DNA of 64,000 nucleotides. Source: Chryseobacterium viscerum (GTDB taxonomy: Bacteria > Bacteroidota > Bacteroidia > Flavobacteriales > Weeksellaceae). The notes beneath the pieces were generated by a model that was not told where the DNA came from, did no database searches, and saw only the letters and a program-made list of their open reading frames with translations. This document shows, piece after piece, positions 58,860 to 64,000 of the stretch (position 1 is its first letter; each line of letters starts with the position of its first letter). The translations under genes were made by a program, and so were the position numbers. The stretch covers positions 310,001-374,000 of the forward strand of contig NZ_PPEG02000004.1 in NCBI RefSeq assembly GCF_002899945.2, given 5' to 3'.

Positions 58860-60878
58860 CTATCCAAACGCTCTTTTCAACAAGCTCTCCACTTTCGGCT
58901 CACTGCCTCTGAAACTTTTATAAAGCTCCATTGGATCTTTAGTTCCACCTGAGGAAAGCAATACTTTATACTTAGCGGCAATCTCAGGATTAAAAATTCC
59001 GTTTTCTTTAAAATACTGGAATGCATCGGCATCCAAAACCTCTGCCCATTTGTAAGAGTAATATCCGGCAGAATATCCACCCTGGAAAATATGAGAGAAA
59101 CTTGGGCTCATGGCGGTTTCAGAATTAGAAGGATAAAGAGTGGTTGCTTTTGTATACTTATCCTCGAATTCCTTTACACTTTCATTCTCCAGTTCTGCAA
59201 CTTTCGTATGATAATTCATATCCAGAAGTCCGAAACCTATCTGTCTTAGGGTTTGGTAGCCCTCCATAAAGTTTTTAGACTGCTCAATTCTTTCAATTTT
59301 TTCGTCAGGAAGTACTTCTCCTGTTTTATAATGCTTTGCAAAAGTTTGTAAGAACTCTGGCTCATAGCAGAAGTTTTCAAGAAACTGAGAGGGAAGCTCC
59401 ACAAAATCCCATTTTACAGAAGTTCCGGATAGCGTAGGATATTGGGTATCTGCCATCATTCCGTGAAGCGCATGTCCAAATTCGTGGAATAAAGTAGTTA
59501 CTTCCTGGAATGTTAGTAAGCTAGGGGTATCTTTTGTCGGTTTGCTGAAGTTGCAGACAATTGAAATATGCGGGCGTGAATTTTCACTATCTTGCTTGTA
59601 CTGATTTTTGTAGCTGGTCATCCAGGCTCCGGCTCTTTTCCCTTTTCTTGGGAAATAATCAGCGTATAAAAGAGATTTATAAGTCCCGTTCTCTTTTACT
59701 TCATATACTTTTACATCCTCATGGTATTTCGGAATGTCATTTCTTTCCTCAAAAGTCAGTCCGAAAAGTTTTCCAGCCAATCCAAATACAGCATCCTGCA
59801 CCTGGTTTAATGGGAAGTAAGGTTTTAATTCTTCATCATTAAGATCAAATTTTGCCTTACGAAGTTTTTCAGCATAATAAGCGTGGTCATAGCCCTGTAT
59901 TTCATCAATTCCATCCGCTTTGGCTAAAGATTTTAATTCTTCAATTTCTTTATCAGCATAAGGTTTTGCCTTGGTCAAAAGCTCATTTAAAAAATCCAAA
60001 ACCTTTACCGGAGACTTTGCCATTCTTTCTTCCAGAACAAAATCTGCATAGTTTTTATATCCAATAAGCTCGGCTTTCTGCTGTTTCAAGTGAAGAAGCT
60101 CTTTAATAAGATTCTGATTGTCAAATTCTCCACCGTCAAAGGATTTTTTACCATTTGCTAAAGCGAGTTCTTTTCTCAATGTACGGTTTTCAGCATACGT
60201 CATGAATGGAAGGTAGCTTGGATACTGTAAAGTGACTACCCAGCCCTCAAGGTTTCTTTCTTTGGCTTCCTCAGCATACTGATCGATGATAGCCTCCGGA
60301 ATTCCGGCAAGATCTTCTTTATGCGTGATATGTTTAAAATAAGCATTCGTAGATGCCAGTACATTTTGCCCGAACTGTAACGATTTTAAAGAAAGATCCA
60401 TGCTGATTTTCTTTAATTTCTCTTTGTCTTCGTCATTCAATAACGCTCCGCTTCTTACAAAACCTTTGTAGGTCTCATTCAAAAGCATTTCCTGTTCTTC
60501 ATTGAGATTATATGTCTCCTTTTCATCATATACTTTTTTGATTTTGTTGAAAAGGGCTTCGTTTTGAGAGATTTTTGAAGAATATTCTGTTAATATCGGA
60601 GAAACTTCCTGAGCAATCTGTTGGATTTCATCGCTGGTTTCTGCAGAATTTAAATTGAAAAATATGTTGGAAACGACATCCAGCTGTTCCCCTGAATAGG
60701 CTAATGCTTCAATCACATTTTCGAAAGTGGGTGCCTCAGGATTATTGACAATAGCATCAATTTCTGCTTCGGATTTTTGAATCAAGTCTTTAAATGCCGG
60801 AAGATAATCTTCATTTTTGATGTCACTGAATGGTGCTGAATGATATGGAGTGTGAAATTTTTTTGTTAAAATATTCAT
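58860..60878 (-). CDS. M3 family oligopeptidase (Dcp/OpdA-like)
   Basis: The product is about 672 residues from MNILTKKFHTPYHSAPFSD at 60878; a longer start 63 bases upstream lacks family support. It is a thimet-oligopeptidase-type zinc enzyme with HEFGH at 465-469 and the third ligand Glu about 25 residues later in VELPSQFLEN. GTKDPMELYKSFRGSEP near the C-terminus is conserved. There is no signal peptide, so it acts in the cytosol on short peptides. The C-terminal IFNPEIAAKYKVLLSSGG is typical of Dcp-like enzymes. A hypothetical gene follows. Confidence 0.93.
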   Translation of the reverse strand: MNILTKKFHTPYHSAPFSDIKNEDYLPAFKDLIQKSEAEIDAIVNNPEAPTFENVIEALAYSGEQLDVVSNIFFNLNSAETSDEIQQIAQEVSPILTEYSSKISQNEALFNKIKKVYDEKETYNLNEEQEMLLNETYKGFVRSGALLNDEDKEKLKKISMDLSLKSLQFGQNVLASTNAYFKHITHKEDLAGIPEAIIDQYAEEAKERNLEGWVVTLQYPSYLPFMTYAENRTLRKELALANGKKSFDGGEFDNQNLIKELLHLKQQKAELIGYKNYADFVLEERMAKSPVKVLDFLNELLTKAKPYADKEIEELKSLAKADGIDEIQGYDHAYYAEKLRKAKFDLNDEELKPYFPLNQVQDAVFGLAGKLFGLTFEERNDIPKYHEDVKVYEVKENGTYKSLLYADYFPRKGKRAGAWMTSYKNQYKQDSENSRPHISIVCNFSKPTKDTPSLLTFQEVTTLFHEFGHALHGMMADTQYPTLSGTSVKWDFVELPSQFLENFCYEPEFLQTFAKHYKTGEVLPDEKIERIEQSKNFMEGYQTLRQIGFGLLDMNYHTKVAELENESVKEFEDKYTKATTLYPSNSETAMSPSFSHIFQGGYSAGYYSYKWAEVLDADAFQYFKENGIFNPEIAAKYKVLLSSGGTKDPMELYKSFRGSEPKVESLLKRAFG

Positions 60879-61095
60879 TTTTAGATTTTTTATGTAAGGT
60901 AAATTTAATGATTCATTGGGAATCACAGCTGAAATGCTCAAAAATAATGCCTTACCGGAAACTTATGACAAAAATACTTATCTTTAAATAATCTTGTCAT
61001 ATGGAAAGAGGGAGTGATGTGGGAATATTTAATTTTGAGAACAGATTTAATAGTCATCATTAAAATAAATAACCTTAATATAAAATATATAAACT

Positions 61096-61620
61096 ATGAA
61101 AACACTCTTAAAAATTATTGGTACCATCATCGTGCTGATTCTTATCTATGCTATAATCGCGATGCTGACTTTCAGTAACGATTATCATTACGAAAAATCT
61201 ATTGTCATCAATGCTCCGAAGGAAAAAGTGTGGCAGCATACAAATTCTTTACAAGCATACAATACCTGGGATCCTTTTTCTAAAGAAATCAAGAATTTCT
61301 CTGTTACTTACGCAGGAAAAGGTGACCAAATAGGGGATTCTTATCACTGGAAAGGGGATGACAGTGAAGGAGAACAAACCATCACAGAAATTGCAGCCAA
61401 TGAAAAACTGGGTACTCAGCTTCGTTTTATAAAACCTTTTGAAGGAACTGCCAAAAGTAATATTGTGCTGACCCCTGAAGGTAACGGGACAAAAGTAACC
61501 TGGATGATCGATAATGAGCTGAACACCATGATGAAGATTATGAAACCTATGATGGACAATAATATGGATAAAATGTTTGGGCAGGGACTAACGGATCTGA
61601 AGAAACTTACTGAAAAATAA
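61096..61620 (+). CDS. SRPBCC family protein with N-terminal membrane anchor
   Basis: The product is 174 residues. One transmembrane anchor (LLKIIGTIIVLILIYAIIAMLTF, about 3-25) is followed by a polyketide-cyclase/SRPBCC domain: YHYEKSIVINAPKEKVWQHTNSLQAYNTWDPFSKEIK, then VTWMIDNELNTMMKI. The fold binds hydrophobic ligands. Tethering to the outer face of the inner membrane is the notable point. It is monocistronic, and its terminator is next. Confidence 0.88.
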   Translation: MKTLLKIIGTIIVLILIYAIIAMLTFSNDYHYEKSIVINAPKEKVWQHTNSLQAYNTWDPFSKEIKNFSVTYAGKGDQIGDSYHWKGDDSEGEQTITEIAANEKLGTQLRFIKPFEGTAKSNIVLTPEGNGTKVTWMIDNELNTMMKIMKPMMDNNMDKMFGQGLTDLKKLTEK

Positions 61621-61625
61621 AATGA

Positions 61626-61655
61626 AGGCCTTGTATAGTTTACAAGGCTTTTTTT
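61626..61655 (+). terminator. Terminator of the SRPBCC gene
   Basis: GCCTTGTA and TACAAGGC form an 8-bp stem followed by seven T residues. The remaining gap to 61883 is AT-rich and I see no gene in it. Confidence 0.87.
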
Positions 61656-61882
61656 ATTAAAATTCTTTTTACCAATCTCGTTGATTGAATAGAGTTTTCC
61701 TTTATCTTTAGTATCACATTATCATCAAAATAAAATAATAATGCCGTACCGCTGACTTTAGTTTTAAAAAATTAAGTCTGGAAATAATTTAAAAGCGATG
61801 AAATATTTTGGAAGAGTTATTTTATAGTAAGCTATTGAAATATTATTCTAAAAATATTATCTTTATATAAAGAATCGATTCT

Positions 61883-62332
61883 ATGGGGAAGATTGTATTT
61901 GAAAAAAGTGATATCAGAGACTTCGTGAAAATGGCTATCGCAGAAAAAATTGAGAAGCTTAAAAATTTTATCGAATTCACCTTGGAAGCCAGTCGTGACA
62001 TAAAAAAAACTCCGAAATATGACAGTATGAGAGAAGAGATGCAGGAGGAGATTTATCAGATGCAGCGACAGCTGGGAGCTTTGAATGATCTTAAAATGAA
62101 TATGGCAAAAGTACTGAATACAGCTACAGAAAGAGTGCAGATTGGCTCTCTGGTCATTACCAATAAAGCAAGGTTTTATATTTCCGTGTCACTAGGGGAG
62201 TTCTTTTTTGAAGGAGATCGGTTCTATGCCATCTCTCCCGAAAGCCCCATGGCAAAAAAAATGATGGGAATGAAATCAGGGGATGAATTTACCTTAAATA
62301 AGATCCACCAAAAGATCGTGGAAGTATTATAA
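61883..62332 (+). CDS. GreA/GreB-like transcription elongation factor family protein
   Basis: The product is 149 residues. An N-terminal coiled coil (about 15-80, including IEKLKNFIEFTLEASRD and MQEEIYQMQRQLGAL) is followed by a C-terminal Gre/Rnk-type FKBP-like domain: QIGSLVITNKARFYISVSLG and SPMAKKMMGMKSGDEFTL. Gre factors restart arrested RNA polymerase, but the acidic tip residues (Asp-Glu pair) of true GreA are not obvious in the coiled coil. The protein may therefore be a Gre-like regulator rather than a cleavage factor. Confidence 0.85.
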   Translation: MGKIVFEKSDIRDFVKMAIAEKIEKLKNFIEFTLEASRDIKKTPKYDSMREEMQEEIYQMQRQLGALNDLKMNMAKVLNTATERVQIGSLVITNKARFYISVSLGEFFFEGDRFYAISPESPMAKKMMGMKSGDEFTLNKIHQKIVEVL

Positions 62333-62425
62333 ATATCAATAGTGAATGACCTCCATATAATATAGCTTCAAATGTATTTGAAGTTTTATTTTTATTTAAT
62401 ACTTTGCGATTCAAAACCTATAACC

Positions 62426-63061
62426 ATGAAATTTGACAGCCTAAGGACCAGCAGGTTCAATCATTGGATTATTATACATCTTCGCTATCTGGTGGGATTT
62501 GCTTTTTTCCCGTCCGGACTGGTAAAGCTGATGGGGGAAAGATTCACCCGGATTTCAACAGATGAACCGATCGGATATTTTTTTGAAGCATTGTATCAGT
62601 CTGGCTTTTACTGGAATTTTTTAGGATTGGCTCAGATAACAGCCGGAATCTTACTCATGACGCAGCGCTATGCTACATTGGGTGCATTGATGTTTCTTGC
62701 CATACTGACAAATATATGGATCATTACCATCAGTCTTTCGTTTAAAGGGACCTGGGTTATAACCTCTTTAATGATGGTTGCTGTTCTTGTATTGGTGATC
62801 TGGGACCAACATAAACTACGTCCGATTTTTAATTACAATAAAGCAAGTACAGTAAAAGAATATCCTGATCCCGGGTACAACTGGATCATTGCAGGAGTGG
62901 TATATGCGATAAGTTGTATTGCTTTATATATGCTGGATCCCGTGAAAGGGGAACCTTATGAAAAATGGCTGTTTAAGGCACTCGTTTTACTCATTCTTAC
63001 TACTTTTTCCATCAGTAATTACAAAGCTTATAAAAATCATAAACTGGCAGTAAATACTTAA
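62426..63061 (+). CDS. DoxX family membrane protein
   Basis: The product is 211 residues from MKFDSLRTSRFNHWIIIHL at 62426; the frame extends upstream without support. DoxX features are RYLVGFAFFPSGLVKLMGERF, GLAQITAGILLMTQRYATLGALMF and four to five transmembrane segments. A second half with two more segments (about 150-205) is longer than usual for DoxX proteins. Such proteins are linked to quinone or thiosulfate metabolism; the role here is unknown. It precedes a nitroreductase gene by 46 bases. Confidence 0.85.
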   Translation: MKFDSLRTSRFNHWIIIHLRYLVGFAFFPSGLVKLMGERFTRISTDEPIGYFFEALYQSGFYWNFLGLAQITAGILLMTQRYATLGALMFLAILTNIWIITISLSFKGTWVITSLMMVAVLVLVIWDQHKLRPIFNYNKASTVKEYPDPGYNWIIAGVVYAISCIALYMLDPVKGEPYEKWLFKALVLLILTTFSISNYKAYKNHKLAVNT

Positions 63062-63107
63062 CATTTTAAATGAAACAGATTGAATTTCATGTTGTAAATT
63101 TGCAGGT

Positions 63108-63617
63108 ATGAACAAAGCATCCATTTTAAAAGAAATCATAGAGCAAAGAAGAAGTATTTTCCCAAAAGATTATACAGATGCAGAAATTTCTCAGGAAGTT
63201 CTTGATGAGATTTTACATTCAGCGACTTTGGCTCCCAATCATAAACGTACAAAACCTTGGCGTTTTAAAATATTCAAAGGAGAAGAAAAAGCAAAACTGG
63301 CTTCAGAAATGCAGGCTATCTATAAAGCGAGTCAGCCGGAACAGCTTTTCCTGGAAAAAAAATATAATGACATCGGTTTTAAAATCAATAAAGCGGATGT
63401 TGTAGTCTCTATTGTAGTCAATTTTAGCGGAATGCTTCCTGAATGGGAAGAGATCGCTGCTACTTCAATGGCGGTTCAGAATATGTATCTTACCTGTACA
63501 GCGAACAATATTGGCTGCTATTGGAGTTCCCCTAAAATTGTAGATGATCTGAAAGACTCTTTAACCATTGAAGAAAATCAGAAGTGTCTGGGGCTTTTCT
63601 ATATGGGAACTGTATAG
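63108..63617 (+). CDS. Nitroreductase family protein
   Basis: The product is a 169-residue FMN enzyme. The N-terminal signature is IEQRRSIFPKDYTDAEISQEVLDEILHSATLAPNHKRTKPWRF, with FMN-phosphate contacts in RRS and the PNHKRTKPW loop. It ends SPKIVDDLKDSLTI then LGLFYMGTV. It is somewhat short compared with the 190-220 residues of most family members, lacking part of the C-terminal arm, and resembles the compact YdjA-like branch. The substrate is unknown. The next gene starts one base after its stop. Confidence 0.88.
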   Translation: MNKASILKEIIEQRRSIFPKDYTDAEISQEVLDEILHSATLAPNHKRTKPWRFKIFKGEEKAKLASEMQAIYKASQPEQLFLEKKYNDIGFKINKADVVVSIVVNFSGMLPEWEEIAATSMAVQNMYLTCTANNIGCYWSSPKIVDDLKDSLTIEENQKCLGLFYMGTV

Positions 63618-63618
63618 G

Positions 63619-64000
63619 ATGAAGAATATTTACAGAAATTATAATGAAGAAGATTTGCTGGTTGCTTATCTTTATATGACTGATCACACAGGAAAAATCA
63701 ATGATGAAATGCGTGAAGCAATCAGTCAGAAATTCAATTATGATGAATTTGTAAAAAAAGCCGAGTACAGAAAAATTTTAATTAAAGAAAAAGGGAGAAT
63801 CTCTTTTGAGGTTCATAATAGAGTACAGAAAGGAGAAAAAATAACTCTTATTCTTGAAGACATCTCTTCAAAAATTATAGAAAGGGGGGAATTGAAGATT
63901 TTTATTCTTGAGAAATTTGAGCAATTTTCAAAGGTAAAAGAGAATGATAAAATAGATGAGAAAATAATTTTTAAAAGCCTTTTAGGAATTGTAGCAGTTT
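63619..64000 (+). CDS. Hypothetical protein, 5' part cut by the window end
   Basis: This ORF starts at the ATG at 63619, one base after the nitroreductase stop, and stays open to the window edge (127 codons). It begins MKNIYRNYNEEDLLVAYLY with the segment LLVAYLYMTDHTGKINDEM. The visible part is mostly hydrophilic, with short helices and Lys/Glu-rich strings, and turns hydrophobic at the end (LLGIVAV), where a transmembrane segment may begin. No family is recognised. It is probably in an operon with the nitroreductase gene. Confidence 0.7.
   Translation, partial: MKNIYRNYNEEDLLVAYLYMTDHTGKINDEMREAISQKFNYDEFVKKAEYRKILIKEKGRISFEVHNRVQKGEKITLILEDISSKIIERGELKIFILEKFEQFSKVKENDKIDEKIIFKSLLGIVAV

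Noticed and set aside
1..64000. CRISPR arrays, tRNA or rRNA genes, insertion sequences
   Set aside because: I looked for regularly spaced repeats, cloverleaf-like sequences and transposase motifs and found none; the repeats seen are short and dispersed.

Overview
The window is chromosomal DNA from a Bacteroidota member of the Flavobacteriia, most probably Chryseobacterium or a close relative. The support is low GC, TonB-dependent receptors, a type IX secretion sorting domain, families largely restricted to flavobacteria (DUF6427, DUF6341-like, START-like, OstA-like), almost no Shine-Dalgarno sites, and repeated use of the Bacteroidetes -7 promoter element TAnnTTTG. I see no rRNA, tRNA, CRISPR array, prophage or insertion sequence.

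Layout. 1-13.8 kb: the end of an ABC-F ATPase, a probable metal-uptake group (small His/Cys protein, ZnuD-like TonB receptor, lipoprotein), trigger factor, a LolA-like periplasmic protein and a tandem pair of M16 zinc peptidases. 13.8-21.9 kb: DUF3109, DUF6427 and DUF6341-like membrane genes, universal stress protein, FAH hydrolase, DUF2007 protein, DnaQ-like exonuclease, phosphatidylserine synthase, an LTA-synthase-like sulfatase and DUF2147. 22-35.7 kb: ECF sigma factor with a membrane partner, pdhB, kup, a Fur-family regulator, OstA-like protein, class III aminotransferase, START-like protein, a class IV aminotransferase homologue that appears to lack its lysine, amidase, YqgE, pdxH, HU, panD and a flippase-like protein.

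35.8-41.7 kb is a six-gene Ter-type stress operon: two TerD proteins, two TerY-like vWA proteins (the second with a TerY-C zinc domain), a PP2C phosphatase and a protein kinase. The vWA, phosphatase and kinase set is the TerY-P triad known from comparative genomics.

41.8-55.9 kb is accessory and regulator-rich. It holds acetyltransferases, an exoribonuclease, tyrS, a quinone-reductase-like flavoprotein, AraC, two TetR and Crp regulators, a drug-type MFS pump, a beta-lactamase-like serine hydrolase and a methyltransferase. tyrS has its own promoter, a 32-codon leader ORF with three clustered Tyr codons and an intrinsic terminator just before its start. The terminator 5' arm can alternatively pair with leader sequence, so this looks like a tyrosine-sensing attenuator and is the most interesting regulatory signal here. 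Both TetR genes have clear palindromic operator candidates.

56-64 kb: a surface or secreted ELW-repeat protein whose type IX sorting domain is cut by an in-frame amber codon lies between an intact DUF1801 gene and a decayed partial copy of it. Then come an M3 oligopeptidase, an SRPBCC protein, a GreA/B-like factor, DoxX, a nitroreductase and a gene cut by the window end.
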